Below, piece by piece: positions 45,334 through 54,988 of a DNA stretch of 64,000 nt. The stretch is taken from assembly GCF_003837865.1 (NCBI RefSeq), contig NZ_RQIS01000003.1, forward strand, positions 124,001 to 188,000. Reading direction: 5' to 3'. The notes under the pieces were generated by a model, which made no database searches, was not told where the DNA came from, and worked only from the letters and a program-made list of their open reading frames with translations. The first letter of the stretch is position 1. Each line of letters starts with the position of its first letter. The translations under genes and the position numbers were made by a program. The stretch is from Paraburkholderia dinghuensis. Lineage in GTDB: Bacteria > Pseudomonadota > Gammaproteobacteria > Burkholderiales > Burkholderiaceae.

Positions 45334-47196
45334 TTACTTGCGCTTGAGTTGCGAGATATCCCGCACGGCGCCACGATCGGCCGACGTCGCGAGCGCAGCG
45401 TAGGCCTGCAGCGCCTGGGACACCACGCGCTTGCGGTCCGCCGGCATCCAGGCCTTGTCGCCGCGCGCTTCCATGGCTGCGCGACGGCGAGCCAGCACGT
45501 CGTCCGACACCGCGAGGTGCATCTTGCGCTGCGGGATGTCGATCTCGATGACATCGCCGTCTTCCACGAGACCGATCGTGCCGCCTTCGGCCGCTTCAGG
45601 CGACGCATGCCCGATCACGAGGCCCGACGAGCCACCGGAGAACCGGCCGTCGGTAAACAGCGCGCAGGTCTTTCCCAGCCCCTTCGATTTCAGATACGAC
45701 GTGGGGTAGAGCATTTCCTGCATGCCGGGGCCGCCCTTGGGGCCTTCGTAACGGATCACGACGACGTCACCCGCGACGACCTTGTCGCCGAGAATGGCGT
45801 CGACGGCCTCGTCCTGGCTTTCGAACACGCGCGCGCGCCCGGAGAAGATCCACTGCGATTCGTCGACACCGGCCGTCTTGACGATGCAGCCCTTCTCGGC
45901 GAGGTTGCCGTAGAGCACGGCGAGGCCGCCGTCTTTCGAATACGCGTCTTGCTTGCTGCGGATACAGCCGTTCTTGCGGTCGCTATCGAGCGACGCATAG
46001 GTCGCTTCCTGGCTGAACGCGACCGTGGTCGGAATGCCGCCCGGCGCCGCGCGGAAAAACTTCTGCGCTTCTTCGCCCGCGCCGCCCGCGATGTCCCACT
46101 TGGCAATCGCGTTGCCGAGTGAGCCGCTATGCACGTTGCCGCACGACAGGTCGAGCAATTCAGCGCGGGCCAGTTCGCCGAGAATGCCGAGGATGCCGCC
46201 CGCACGATGCACGTCCTCGATGTGGTACTTGTCGGTCATCGGCGCAGCCTTGCACAGGCACGGTACTTTGCGCGAGATGCGATCGATATCGGACATCGTG
46301 AAATCGACGCCCGCTTCCTGCGCGGCTGCCAGCAGGTGCAGGACGGTATTGGTCGAACCGCCCATGGCCACGTCGAGCGCCATCGCGTTCTCGAATGCGG
46401 CCTTGGTGGCGATGCTGCGCGGCAGGACCGACGTGTCTTCTTCCTGATAGTAGCGGCGGCACAGATCCACGACCAGGCGGCCCGCCTGTTCGAACAGGCC
46501 CTTGCGCCATGCGTGCGTCGCGACGATCGTGCCGTTGCCGGGCAACGCGAGACCGATTGCCTCGGTCAGGCAATTCATCGAGTTCGCGGTGAACATGCCA
46601 GAGCAGGAACCGCATGTCGGGCAGGCGCTGCGCTCGACTTCGGCCACGTCGGCGTCGCTGATCGCCGGGTCGGCGGCCTTGATCATCGCGTCGATCAGGT
46701 CGATCTTGGCGATCACCTGACCATCGGTCGGCGACTTGATCTTGCCTGCTTCCATCGGGCCGCCGGAAACGAACACGACGGGGATGTTCAGGCGCATGGC
46801 GGCCATCAGCATGCCCGGGGTGATCTTGTCGCAATTGGAGATGCAGACCATGGCATCGGCGCAATGCGCGTTGACCATGTATTCGACCGAGTCTGCGATC
46901 AGTTCGCGCGAGGGCAGCGAATAGAGCATGCCGCCGTGGCCCATGGCGATGCCGTCGTCCACGGCGATTGTGTTGAATTCCTTGGCGACGCCGCCGGCCG
47001 CCTCGATCTCCTTCGCGACCAGCGCGCCGAGATCGCGCAGATGCACGTGACCCGGCACGAACTGCGTGAACGAGTTCACCACGGCGATGATGGGCTTGCC
47101 GAAGTCGCCGTCTTTCATGCCGGTGGCGCGCCACAAGGCGCGAGCGCCCGCCATGTTCCGGCCATGAGTCGAAGTTTTTGATCGATAGTCAGGCAT
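45334..47196 (-). CDS. ilvD: dihydroxy-acid dehydratase, long (620 aa) E. coli type
   Basis: Second dehydratase paralogue of the window. The opening [28 protein letters not shown] and [19 protein letters not shown] follow the E. coli IlvD sequence closely, so this belongs to the long, [4Fe-4S]-type group and is very probably a true dihydroxy-acid dehydratase, not a sugar-acid dehydratase. The ATG at 47196 starts at MPDYRSKT as in E. coli; the frame extends to 47265 without support. An AT-rich promoter-like region lies 150-190 bp upstream. Near a MITE and the nor genes, it may be an acquired copy (inference). Confidence 0.93.
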   Translation of the reverse strand: MPDYRSKTSTHGRNMAGARALWRATGMKDGDFGKPIIAVVNSFTQFVPGHVHLRDLGALVAKEIEAAGGVAKEFNTIAVDDGIAMGHGGMLYSLPSRELIADSVEYMVNAHCADAMVCISNCDKITPGMLMAAMRLNIPVVFVSGGPMEAGKIKSPTDGQVIAKIDLIDAMIKAADPAISDADVAEVERSACPTCGSCSGMFTANSMNCLTEAIGLALPGNGTIVATHAWRKGLFEQAGRLVVDLCRRYYQEEDTSVLPRSIATKAAFENAMALDVAMGGSTNTVLHLLAAAQEAGVDFTMSDIDRISRKVPCLCKAAPMTDKYHIEDVHRAGGILGILGELARAELLDLSCGNVHSGSLGNAIAKWDIAGGAGEEAQKFFRAAPGGIPTTVAFSQEATYASLDSDRKNGCIRSKQDAYSKDGGLAVLYGNLAEKGCIVKTAGVDESQWIFSGRARVFESQDEAVDAILGDKVVAGDVVVIRYEGPKGGPGMQEMLYPTSYLKSKGLGKTCALFTDGRFSGGSSGLVIGHASPEAAEGGTIGLVEDGDVIEIDIPQRKMHLAVSDDVLARRRAAMEARGDKAWMPADRKRVVSQALQAYAALATSADRGAVRDISQLKRK

Positions 47197-47354
47197 CTCT
47201 GTCCTCAGGTCTTGCAGTCGTCGAAAGTGAAATGGGGTCCGGGTCCGGGTCCGCGGCCAGTGCACCGTTGCGCACGGCGGGCGACGGCTCGCGGTGCCGC
47301 ACAGGGAGAACGTCCGGAAAGCGCAAATAGTGCTGGAGCGCCAGTGAGACGTCC

Positions 47355-47384
47355 AATATATTTTTCCGCGTGAATAAAGTCGAA
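47355..47384 (-). promoter_or_regulatory. candidate promoter of long-type ilvD
   Basis: On the minus strand, TCGACT (-35 like, 47384-47379), 18-bp spacer and TATATT (-10 like, 47360-47355) in a conspicuous AT-rich patch. Predicted leader about 150 nt. Matches are moderate. Confidence 0.35.
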
Positions 47385-47586
47385 AAAAATATCAATCGAT
47401 GACGGCGCCCGTCAAAACCGGGCCGCGCCGCGCGGACGAATGAACGTCGTGACCGAAACCGGTTGCGGGTTTGCCCGCGATGAACCCGAAAGAAGGGGCA
47501 TCGAGGATAACCGGGGAATGCAGAAGAAACGGCCGGGTTCGGCCAGGTAGCGTCGTTCGCGCCAATCCCAACGAACGGCAGCCTTG

Positions 47587-47753
47587 AATCGATTCTGTTG
47601 AAAAACTCTCTTATCTGGGCAGCAGGACCGGCGCGCGAAAAATCGACCTCTCAGATCGTTCCACAAACCGTTCGTGAGCATCGATTAGGGGTAAGAGGAC
47701 CCGTGAAAACCTCCCTGAATGCCTGACTGCGGAGTTTTTCAACAGAATCAATC
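47587..47753. mobile_element. IS5-like MITE with 18-bp perfect terminal repeats and 4-bp duplication
   Basis: Ends GATTCTGTTGAAAAACTC (47591-47608) and GAGTTTTTCAACAGAATC (47732-47749) are perfect inverted repeats of each other. They resemble ends of IS5/IS1182-type elements. AATC flanks both sides (47587-47590, 47750-47753). The 159-bp interior, read on the minus strand, keeps GGGAGG and an ATG at 47681 beginning MLTNGLWNDL, like the N-terminus of IS5-type transposases, before jumping to the other end. So it is an internal-deletion derivative that needs a transposase elsewhere. Confidence 0.8.
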
Positions 47754-47905
47754 ATTAGCGGCCGTTCGACATCGCGGCGTAGATCGCCGACAATCTCCTT
47801 CATTCGCGGACGATGCTTACGGTGACTTGAATAACTAACACTAGCTCGACGCTTGTGACTGCAGGGTGGCTACCCAATCAGGTCAAAGATCGTCGGACAT
47901 CGCAA

Positions 47906-48610
47906 ATGAACTCACATCCCACCCCGCCACTGGACCCGGAACTTGCGAAGCGCATCAAGCTCGTTCGCCGAGATGTTAGTGACTTGCTCTTTCACTTCAC
48001 TCGCGGCCTCGAACCACGATGGGTCGAGATTCAAGGACGGAAGATAAACATGGGAGAAACGGCATCCCACGTCCTAGAAAAGATTCTGCGCTCGGGCGAG
48101 CTGCACGGCACATCCCATTGGACTTATGGCAAAGATACAGTTTGCTTTACCGAAGCTCCGATCCACGAGTTCAACTCGGTCTTCGCCTTGGCGTCCATTG
48201 CTTCGGAGGAGACCCAAAGACCGAGATACGAACCCTATGGTGTCGCCGTAAGCAAGAACTGGCTCTACCAGCAAGGGGGACGACCTGTAATCTATGATCT
48301 CCCCGAGTCTCTCGATCAGTACCCCGACGCACTGCGACATCGCTTCTGCCCCTACGATCCAGTGAACTCAGTCGACTTCACTTGGGAGCGAGAATGGCGT
48401 GTCCCATCCAGTGCGCTCAAGTTGGATCCCAACCAAACCCTGGTTGTTGTGCCGACATCGGCCGAAGCATTCGAGTTCGTATATCAGCATGCAAGCGAGG
48501 AAGCGGACATCGACGCGAGCGGTTCAGCATTCGGCATCTATCACCAACCAAAGTGGTTGGCCGTTTCTCTCGATATGTTCGGAGTTAGGTATTCGCCCGA
48601 CGACGCCTAA
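47906..48610 (+). CDS. uncharacterised protein, weak AbiGi/DarT-type resemblance
   Basis: A 234 aa soluble protein, no signal or membrane segment. Visible blocks: LLFHFTRG near residue 32, HVLEKILRSGELHGTS, VCFTEAPIHEFN, YGVAVSKNWLYQQGGRPVIYD, and VDFTWEREWRVP near residue 180. The HFT...IL..G.L...CFTE pattern followed by a late E-x-EWR recalls AbiGi/DUF2971 proteins and, distantly, DarT-like ADP-ribosyltransferases; this is pattern memory, not proof. Base composition is lower in GC than neighbours. It stands alone, 150 bp from the MITE, with no obvious partner antitoxin. ATG at 47906 chosen; GTG at 47855 is possible. Confidence 0.8.
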   Translation: MNSHPTPPLDPELAKRIKLVRRDVSDLLFHFTRGLEPRWVEIQGRKINMGETASHVLEKILRSGELHGTSHWTYGKDTVCFTEAPIHEFNSVFALASIASEETQRPRYEPYGVAVSKNWLYQQGGRPVIYDLPESLDQYPDALRHRFCPYDPVNSVDFTWEREWRVPSSALKLDPNQTLVVVPTSAEAFEFVYQHASEEADIDASGSAFGIYHQPKWLAVSLDMFGVRYSPDDA

Positions 48611-48722
48611 CCCGTTCATCAAATGGGACTGCATGAAGAGCAGCTGCCATTGTGTTGCATCGACCGGTTGAATCCATAGTCGAACAGAGCCCCTCCCCGA
48701 AAATCTGTGAACAACGCCAAAA

Positions 48723-48746
48723 AAAGCACGCCCTCAGGCGTGCTTT
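48723..48746 (-). terminator. intrinsic terminator of metG
   Basis: AAAGCACGCC/GGCGTGCTTT around CTCA, followed on the minus strand by a run of seven T. Also faces the gene at 47.9-48.6 kb and could stop that one too. Confidence 0.85.
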
Positions 48747-48753
48747 CGTTGCT

Positions 48754-48778
48754 GCGAGGCGAGGCGAGGCGAGGCGAG
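48754..48778. repeat. pentanucleotide microsatellite (GCGAG)x5
   Basis: Five perfect copies of GCGAG between the metG stop and its terminator. Confidence 0.9.
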
Positions 48779-48788
48779 ATCCGGCGCG

Positions 48789-50948
48789 TCAGCGCACCTT
48801 CATCCCCGGCTTCGCGCCGCTTTGCGGCTCAATGATGTAGAGGCCCGGTTCGGCCTTTTCATTGGTCGACGACGCGGACAACACCATCCCTTCCGAAACG
48901 CCGAACTTCATCTTGCGCGGCGCGAGATTGGCGACCACCACCGTGAACTTGCCCTTGAGGTCCTCCGGCTTGTAAGCCGAGCGGATGCCCGAGAACACGT
49001 TGCGCGTGCGCTCTTCGCCGACGTCGAGCGTCAGTTGCAGCAGCTTGTCCGACCCCTCGACGACGTTGCAGTCGACGATCAGCGCCACGCGCAGGTCGAT
49101 CTTCGCGAAGTCGTCGATCGAGATGACGTCGGGTGTTTCCGGTGCGGCGTTGGCCATCGCAGGCGCGTCCTTCGATGCCTTCGACTTCTGCTTCGCATCG
49201 GCGGGCGCGGCCGCGCTCGCGTCGGTTGCCTGCAGCGAATCGCGGTTCGCAGCGAGCAATGCTTCGATCTGCTTGGGATCGACGCGCGTCATGAGGTGCT
49301 TGTACGCGTTGATCGGCGTCGTCGACGAAAGCGGCTTCGCAGCGTCGGCCCAGGTGAGCGGCGCGATCGAGAGGAAGCTCTCCACGCCGGCGGCCAGCGT
49401 CGGCAATACCGGCTTGAGCGCGAGCGACAGCAGGCGGAACGCTTCGAGGCTCACGCTGCAGGCTTCGTGCAGCGCCACCGCGTTGGCCGGGTCCTTCGCC
49501 AGTTCCCACGGCTTGGCCGTATCGACGTAGCCGTTGACCACATCGGCGAGCTCCATTGTCTGGCGCAGCGCGCGGCCATAGTCGCGCGACTCGTAGTGCG
49601 CGGCAATGTGGGGGATCGCGTCGCGCAGTTGCGCGAGCAGCGGATGATCCATCGCGCCGTCCTGCACGCGGCCGTCGAAGCGCTTGATCAGAAAGCCCGC
49701 CGCGCGGCTTGCGATGTTGATGTACTTGCCGACGAGGTCGCTGTTCACGCGCGCCTGGAAGTCCTCGAGGTTCAGGTCGAGGTCTTCCATCGTGCCGTTG
49801 AGCTTGGCAGCGAAGTAATAGCGCAGCCACTCGGGATTCAGGCCTGACGTGACGTAGCTTTCCGCCGTGATGAAGGTGCCGCGCGACTTCGACATCTTCG
49901 CGCCGTCCACCGTGAGGAAGCCGTGCGCGAACACGTTGGTCGGCGTGCGATGGCCCGAGAATTCGAGCATCGCCGGCCAGAACAGCGTGTGGAAGTACAG
50001 GATGTCCTTGCCGATGAAGTGATACTGCTCCGTCTTCGTGCCCGGCTTCACCCAGGCGTCGAAGTCGATGCCGCGCTTCTCGCACAGGTTCTTGAAGCTC
50101 GCGTAATAGCCGACGGGCGCGTCGAGCCACACGTAGAAGTACTTGCCGGGCGCACCCGGAATTTCGAAGCCGAAATACGGTGCGTCGCGCGAGATGTCCC
50201 AGTCGGCGAGCTTCGATTCACCTGCGTCGCCGAGCCACTCGCGCATCTTGTTCGTGGCTTCCGGTTGCGCGAGGCCGCTCACCCAGCCGCGCAGGAATTG
50301 CTCGCAGCGCGGGTCCGAGAGGCGGAAGAAATGGTGCGTCGAGGTCTTGCGGATCGGCGTCGCGCCGGAGACCACCGAGTACGGATTGATCAGGTCGGTC
50401 GGCGCGTAGGTCGAGCCGCACACTTCGCAGTTGTCGCCGTACTGGTCCTTTGCGCCGCATTTCGGGCACTCGCCCTTGATGAAGCGGTCCGGCAGGAACA
50501 TGTTCTTGACCGGGTCGTAGGCCTGCTCGATGTCGCGCGTGTCGATGAGACCCGCGTCCTTGAGCGCCAGATACACCGATTCGGAGAGCACACGGTTCTC
50601 TTCGGAATCCGTCGAGTAGTAGTTATCGAACGAGACGCCGAAGCTGTCGAAATCGCGCTTGTGCTCCTGCCAGACGCGCGCGATCAACTGCTGCGGCGTG
50701 AGGCCTTCCTTTTCGGCGCGCAGCATGACGGGCGTGCCGTGCGTGTCGTCGGCACCGACGTAGTAGACCTCGTGACCGTGCATTCGCAGCGCGCGAACCC
50801 AGATGTCCGTCTGGATGTACTCGACCAGATGGCCGATATGGATTTGCCCGTTGGCGTAGGGCAGGGCGGACGTGACGAGAATCTGGCGGCGGGCCTGCTG
50901 AGCCTGTCGTGTGCCGGCGGCACTGAGGTCGGTGGCGGGTGCTGACAT
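48789..50948 (-). CDS. metG: methionine--tRNA ligase
   Basis: Class I aminoacyl-tRNA synthetase, 719 aa. HIGH-type motif in [12 protein letters not shown] near residue 32, zinc-knuckle CPKCG/CEVCG near residue 150, KMSKS in [10 protein letters not shown] near residue 345. The C-terminal EMAP/Trbp-like tRNA-binding domain starts at about residue 610 ([14 protein letters not shown]), after an Ala/Lys-rich linker. ATG at 50948 is the first good start; a TTG at 50987 would add 13 residues. Neither has a clear ribosome site. Confidence 0.96.
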   Translation of the reverse strand: MSAPATDLSAAGTRQAQQARRQILVTSALPYANGQIHIGHLVEYIQTDIWVRALRMHGHEVYYVGADDTHGTPVMLRAEKEGLTPQQLIARVWQEHKRDFDSFGVSFDNYYSTDSEENRVLSESVYLALKDAGLIDTRDIEQAYDPVKNMFLPDRFIKGECPKCGAKDQYGDNCEVCGSTYAPTDLINPYSVVSGATPIRKTSTHHFFRLSDPRCEQFLRGWVSGLAQPEATNKMREWLGDAGESKLADWDISRDAPYFGFEIPGAPGKYFYVWLDAPVGYYASFKNLCEKRGIDFDAWVKPGTKTEQYHFIGKDILYFHTLFWPAMLEFSGHRTPTNVFAHGFLTVDGAKMSKSRGTFITAESYVTSGLNPEWLRYYFAAKLNGTMEDLDLNLEDFQARVNSDLVGKYINIASRAAGFLIKRFDGRVQDGAMDHPLLAQLRDAIPHIAAHYESRDYGRALRQTMELADVVNGYVDTAKPWELAKDPANAVALHEACSVSLEAFRLLSLALKPVLPTLAAGVESFLSIAPLTWADAAKPLSSTTPINAYKHLMTRVDPKQIEALLAANRDSLQATDASAAAPADAKQKSKASKDAPAMANAAPETPDVISIDDFAKIDLRVALIVDCNVVEGSDKLLQLTLDVGEERTRNVFSGIRSAYKPEDLKGKFTVVVANLAPRKMKFGVSEGMVLSASSTNEKAEPGLYIIEPQSGAKPGMKVR

Positions 50949-51331
50949 GTTGGGGGAGTCCGGTGATGCGGGAGGTCGAAACGACAATTTTAGCAGGGCC
51001 GAGGGAGGGCGCGTTCGCGGCCGGAAGTGCCGCGCACGCCGCGCTCAGGTCCTGCGCGAAATCGTAGTGCGCGTGGTGCGGGTTCTTCGCAAGAGCGGGT
51101 GAAACCAGGGGACGGAAGCTGTCGTGGAATCCGCCCGATGCTGCATTGCACAAATGACGGGCAAAAAAACCGGGGCAGTATGGCCCCGGAGCAACAACGA
51201 CAAGAGGAGAATGGTGACGCGGCGGCATCGCCAGCCACGTACCGTAATGACAGACAGCGGATCGGGCCGGGAGTTCGAAAAAATTTAAATTTTCTGGGTC
51301 CGCCCGCCGTCAGACAGCCGTCACGCAGCCG
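50949..51331. other. ompA-like/metG intergenic region
   Basis: 383 bp on the minus-strand path from the OmpA-like gene to metG. Holds the terminator at 51163-51189 and an AT palindrome AAAATTTAAATTTT at 51280-51293; the rest is presumably the metG leader. No gene recognised. Confidence 0.5.
51163..51189 (-). terminator. intrinsic terminator downstream of OmpA-like gene
   Basis: CCGGGGC/GCCCCGG stem with a six-base loop and seven T on the minus strand. It stands about 140 bp beyond the OmpA-like stop, leaving room for a long 3' UTR or separate small RNA. Confidence 0.85.
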
Positions 51332-51982
51332 TCAGCCCTGGTGTTGCGCCGTTGCGCGCAGAAAGACTTCCACGCGACGGTTTGCCGCGCGACCGGCCTC
51401 GGTGTTGTTGTCGGCGACCGGCTGTGTGTCGCCGCGACCTTCCGCGGCGAGGCGCTGCATCGGGATGCCGCGCGTCGACAGGTAGTTCACGACGCTCTGC
51501 GCGCGGTTGACCGACAGCGTCTGATTAAAGGCGGGCTGGCCCGTGTTGTCCGTGTGACCCACGACCTGCGCGACCACTTCCGGATTCTGCTGGAGCGTCT
51601 GCGCGACCTGATCCAGCACCGGTGCAAACGTCGGCTTGATCGCGTAGCTGTTGGTGTCGAAGGTCACGCTGCTCGGGATGTCGAGCTTGAGCGAGCCGTC
51701 CGGCTGCTCGGTGATCTTGGTGCCCGTGCCCTGCGTCGCGCCCGACAGTCGGTTGTGGATTGCCTGCCAGTTGTAGCCGGTCACGCCGCCGACGAGCGCG
51801 CCTGCGCCTGCGCCGATCGCCGCGCCCTTGCCGCCGCCGAAGATCGCGCCGATCGCGGCACCCGTACCGGCGCCGACGCCGGTGCCGATGGCCGTGTTGG
51901 TGCCTTGCTGGGTCGCGCAGCCCGCGACGAGTGCACCGGCGACAGCGAAGACGGACAGGCGGGTCAGGATTCTTGCGTTCAT
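51332..51982 (-). CDS. OmpA-family lipoprotein with glycine-zipper segment
   Basis: Outer-membrane lipoprotein of 216 aa. Lipobox LVAGC with Cys near residue 22. A glycine-zipper stretch (GAGTGAAIGAIFGGGKGAAIGAG) spans about residues 35-65, and a peptidoglycan-binding OmpA domain spans about 100-210 (VVGHTDNTGQPAFNQTLSVNRAQSV, RRVEVFL). Similar to YiaD-type proteins. Divergent from the Mrp gene. Confidence 0.92.
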   Translation of the reverse strand: MNARILTRLSVFAVAGALVAGCATQQGTNTAIGTGVGAGTGAAIGAIFGGGKGAAIGAGAGALVGGVTGYNWQAIHNRLSGATQGTGTKITEQPDGSLKLDIPSSVTFDTNSYAIKPTFAPVLDQVAQTLQQNPEVVAQVVGHTDNTGQPAFNQTLSVNRAQSVVNYLSTRGIPMQRLAAEGRGDTQPVADNNTEAGRAANRRVEVFLRATAQHQG

Positions 51983-52270
51983 TTTGCTTCCTCACTTGAG
52001 TGGAACACGACGGCTGCCGGCAATGCCCGCCCGCAGGCCCCGACTGCGTACAGGGTCTTCGGGCGGCACCAGGCGGCAGCTACTACAATGGCGGCTTGAA
52101 GGCTTGCGTGACGAGGCTCGCCAACGGGATCGCCGCTTCAAGGCTTGACGCCCGCAAGCGTGCACTTCAGCCGTGAAAATCGCAATGCAGCCTAACAATT
52201 TCTATCATTTCCCGGCACCAGCGCGATCATTGGATCTGCGCCCGGTGACCGGCGTACCCACGGAGCATCA

Positions 52271-53359
52271 ATGAGCATAGATCGGGCTTTGGTCGACGCC
52301 GCGCTTGCGGCCCTGACGGATCCGAACACGGGCAAGCCCTACGCCACCGGCAAGGGCGTGCGCAATGTCGTCGTCGAGGGTGACGGTGTCGGGGTCGAGA
52401 TCGTGCTTGGCTATCCGGCGAAGAGTCAGGTCGACGCGATCCGGTCGCAGGTCGAGGCCGCACTCGCCGCCGTGCCCGGCGTCAGCTCGAGCCGCGTCGC
52501 GGTGACGAGCGAGGTCGCCGCGCACACCGTTCAGCGCGGCGTCAAGCTGCTGCCGAACGTGAAGAACATTGTTGCGGTCGCCTCGGGCAAGGGCGGCGTC
52601 GGCAAGAGCACGACCGCCGTGAACCTCGCGCTCGCGCTGGCGGCCGAAGGCGCTTCGGTGGGCATCCTCGACGCCGATATCTACGGCCCGTCGCTGCCGA
52701 TGATGCTTGGCATCCATGGTCGCCCCGAGTCGCCGGACGGCCAGTCGATGAACCCGCTCGAAGGTCACGGCATGCAGGCGAACTCGATCGGGTTCCTGAT
52801 CGAGCAGGACAACCCGATGGTCTGGCGCGGACCGATGGCGACATCGGCGCTCGAACAACTGCTGCGCCAGACGAACTGGCGCGAGCTCGACTATCTGATC
52901 GTCGATATGCCGCCGGGCACCGGCGACATCCAGCTCACGCTCTCGCAGCGCGTGCCGGTGACGGGCGCCGTGATCGTCACGACGCCGCAGGACATCGCGC
53001 TCCTCGACGCGAAGAAGGGCCTCAAGATGTTCGAGAAGGTCGGCATTCCGATTCTCGGCATCGTCGAGAACATGGCCGTGCATGTCTGCTCGAACTGCGG
53101 CCACGCCGAGCACATCTTCGGAGCGGGCGGCGGCGAGCGCATGGCGCAGGAATACGGCGTCGAGGTGCTGGGCAGTCTGCCGCTCGACATCACGATCCGC
53201 GAGCAGGCGGACTCGGGCCACCCGAGCGTCGTCGCCGATCCCGAGGGCCGGATTGCGCAGACGTATCGCGCGATCGCGCGGCGCGTCGCGATCCAGATCG
53301 CCGAGCGCGCGCGCGACATGACGTCGAAGTTTCCAAGTATCGTCGTGCAGAACACCTGA
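52271..53359 (+). CDS. apbC: iron-sulfur cluster carrier ApbC (Mrp/NBP35)
   Basis: P-loop ATPase that carries and hands over [4Fe-4S] clusters. It is 362 aa. An N-terminal MIP18/DUF59-like domain spans about residues 1-85. The deviant Walker A is SGKGGVGKSTT near residue 105, and the cluster-binding CxxC is in VCSNCGHAEH near residue 275. Could serve the several Fe-S enzymes nearby (APS reductase, both dehydratases), which is only inference from function. Confidence 0.95.
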   Translation: MSIDRALVDAALAALTDPNTGKPYATGKGVRNVVVEGDGVGVEIVLGYPAKSQVDAIRSQVEAALAAVPGVSSSRVAVTSEVAAHTVQRGVKLLPNVKNIVAVASGKGGVGKSTTAVNLALALAAEGASVGILDADIYGPSLPMMLGIHGRPESPDGQSMNPLEGHGMQANSIGFLIEQDNPMVWRGPMATSALEQLLRQTNWRELDYLIVDMPPGTGDIQLTLSQRVPVTGAVIVTTPQDIALLDAKKGLKMFEKVGIPILGIVENMAVHVCSNCGHAEHIFGAGGGERMAQEYGVEVLGSLPLDITIREQADSGHPSVVADPEGRIAQTYRAIARRVAIQIAERARDMTSKFPSIVVQNT

Positions 53360-53536
53360 AAAGCCCGGTTTCCGCCGGCGGCCCGCATCGGTGCTGCGCC
53401 TTGGCGCGCGGGGCGCCGCGGCCGGCGCTGTGCGGTCCCGCACACGCGCAGGTGCACAGGCGCGCGGTATCATGTGGGCTTCATCGCGTCCGGTGCGATG
53501 GCTGCAAGAGCGGCCGCCGGCCGGCAAGAGGATTGC

Positions 53537-54076
53537 ATGGTAAAAGGAAACGACAGGCTAGCGGGGTATGCATGTGTCGTGCTGGCAGTGGCTGGCGGCG
53601 TGCTGCTTGGCGGCTGCACCAGCTTCATGGGGCAGCAGGACAAGCGCGCCGCCGCGCAGTTGCAGCCCACTGTGGGTAACCAGGTGCGCGGCACGGTCTC
53701 GTTCGTCGAGCGTTCGGACGGCGTGCAGGTCAGCTACAACCTCGCGGGTCTGCCGCCCGACAGCGATCACGCCTTGCAGATCCACGAACGCGGAGACTGC
53801 AATGCCGTCGACGCGTCGAGCGCGGGCCCCGTCTTTGCGCCCGCCGCCGCGCGCATGAAGCCCGGAACACGCGTGGAGGGCGATCTCGGCAACATTCGCG
53901 CCGATTCGAACGGCGTTGCCACGGGGTTTATCGTCGCACCCGACGTTTCGCTCGACGGCATCCGCTCCGTGATCCAGCGCGCGGTGCTGGTCCACCATGA
54001 CCCGATCGACCCCTACGCCGACCCGCAGCGCGGCACCGGCACGGCGCTCGCATGCGGCGTGATCCGCGCCCAGTGA
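53537..54076 (+). CDS. SodC-like lipoprotein lacking most metal ligands
   Basis: A Cu/Zn-superoxide-dismutase fold lipoprotein of 179 aa with lipobox LGGC (C27). Compared by eye with bovine SOD1, H78 and H83 of HALQIHE match H41 and H46, D116 and H153 match D81 and H118, and C88/C173 match the structural disulfide. The positions of H44 (Q81), H61 (V99), H69 (M107 region), H78 (V113) and R141 (A170) are changed. Catalysis is therefore unlikely. AAGAGGA precedes the ATG at 53537; earlier in-frame starts would bury the signal peptide. Confidence 0.88.
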   Translation: MVKGNDRLAGYACVVLAVAGGVLLGGCTSFMGQQDKRAAAQLQPTVGNQVRGTVSFVERSDGVQVSYNLAGLPPDSDHALQIHERGDCNAVDASSAGPVFAPAAARMKPGTRVEGDLGNIRADSNGVATGFIVAPDVSLDGIRSVIQRAVLVHHDPIDPYADPQRGTGTALACGVIRAQ

Positions 54077-54330
54077 GCGCGGGACCGCTCACGTCAGGCC
54101 GGTTGCGCGGCCTGGTACCGCTCGCACCGGTTGCACCGCCTGCATGGCCGCGATGGCTTGCACATGCACTTTTCCGGCGTGTCGATCTATATCGCGTAAA
54201 ATGAGCGCCTTTCGTACGCGGGCGCAGTTCCGTCGCGCAGTTCGGTCGATTTGCGGCTTCCGCCCGCCTGCATTGCGCTTTTCACCCCTTTTCGTCATTC
54301 AAGTCATCTAACTGACACGCAGCGACCAAC

Positions 54331-54900
54331 ATGGCAATCAAGTCCGACAAGTGGATCCGGCGCATGGCCGAAGAGCACAAGATGATCGAGCCGTTCGTGC
54401 GCGACCAGGTCCGCGTGTCGGAGGATGGGCGCAAGATCGTGAGCTACGGCACGTCGAGCTACGGCTACGACATCCGCTGCGCCGACGAATTCAAGATCTT
54501 CACGAACATCAATTCGACGATCGTCGACCCGAAGAACTTCGACGAAAAATCGTTCGTCGACTTCAAGGGCGACGTCTGCATCATTCCGCCGAACTCGTTC
54601 GCGCTCGCGCGTACGGTCGAGTATTTCCACATTCCGCGCAACGTGCTGACCGTGTGTCTCGGCAAGTCCACTTATGCGCGCTGCGGAATCATCGTGAACG
54701 TCACGCCGTTCGAGCCGGAATGGGAAGGCTATGTGACGCTCGAATTCTCGAATACGACACCATTGCCTGCCAAGATCTACGCGAACGAGGGCGTCGCGCA
54801 GGTGCTCTTCTTCGAGAGCGACGAGGTCTGCGAGGTGTCTTACGCGGATCGCGGCGGCAAGTACCAGGGGCAGCACGGCGTCACGCTGCCGAAAACCTGA
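54331..54900 (+). CDS. dcd: dCTP deaminase
   Basis: Makes dUTP from dCTP for thymidylate supply. Homotrimer family, 189 aa. Conserved [13 protein letters not shown] start, [40 protein letters not shown] (active-site Arg/Ser region) and the C-terminal [13 protein letters not shown]. It stands alone before the decarboxylase leader hairpins. Confidence 0.97.
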   Translation: MAIKSDKWIRRMAEEHKMIEPFVRDQVRVSEDGRKIVSYGTSSYGYDIRCADEFKIFTNINSTIVDPKNFDEKSFVDFKGDVCIIPPNSFALARTVEYFHIPRNVLTVCLGKSTYARCGIIVNVTPFEPEWEGYVTLEFSNTTPLPAKIYANEGVAQVLFFESDEVCEVSYADRGGKYQGQHGVTLPKT

Positions 54901-54912
54901 TCCAGAATCTGC

Positions 54913-54936
54913 GCGGCGCGAGCAGGTACGCGCCGC
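54913..54936 (+). promoter_or_regulatory. first leader hairpin upstream of decarboxylase gene
   Basis: Perfect stem GCGGCGCG/CGCGCCGC with an eight-base loop, 12 bp after the dcd stop. May simply belong to the dcd 3' end. Confidence 0.4.
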
Positions 54937-54952
54937 CCAAACGACATACGGG

Positions 54953-54988
54953 GACCGCTGCGCAACATATGCAGCGGTCGTTTCTTTT
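54953..54988 (+). terminator. terminator/attenuator-like hairpin directly before the decarboxylase ribosome site
   Basis: Perfect 9-bp stem GACCGCTGC/GCAGCGGTC, then GTTTCTTTT. It ends at the GGAG (54989-54992) of the next gene, so any transcript from dcd must pass it. Confidence 0.65.

Larger units (their letters stand above)
47197..47905. other. non-coding region with MITE
   Basis: 709 bp without a gene: leader and promoter of long-type ilvD (to about 47400), the MITE at 47587-47753, and a 150-bp stretch before the next gene in which I see nothing recognisable. Confidence 0.6.

Noticed and set aside
45334..47196. Alternative identity as sugar-acid (gluconate/xylonate) dehydratase
   Set aside because: The N-terminus and all Cys blocks follow E. 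coli IlvD closely along the whole length.
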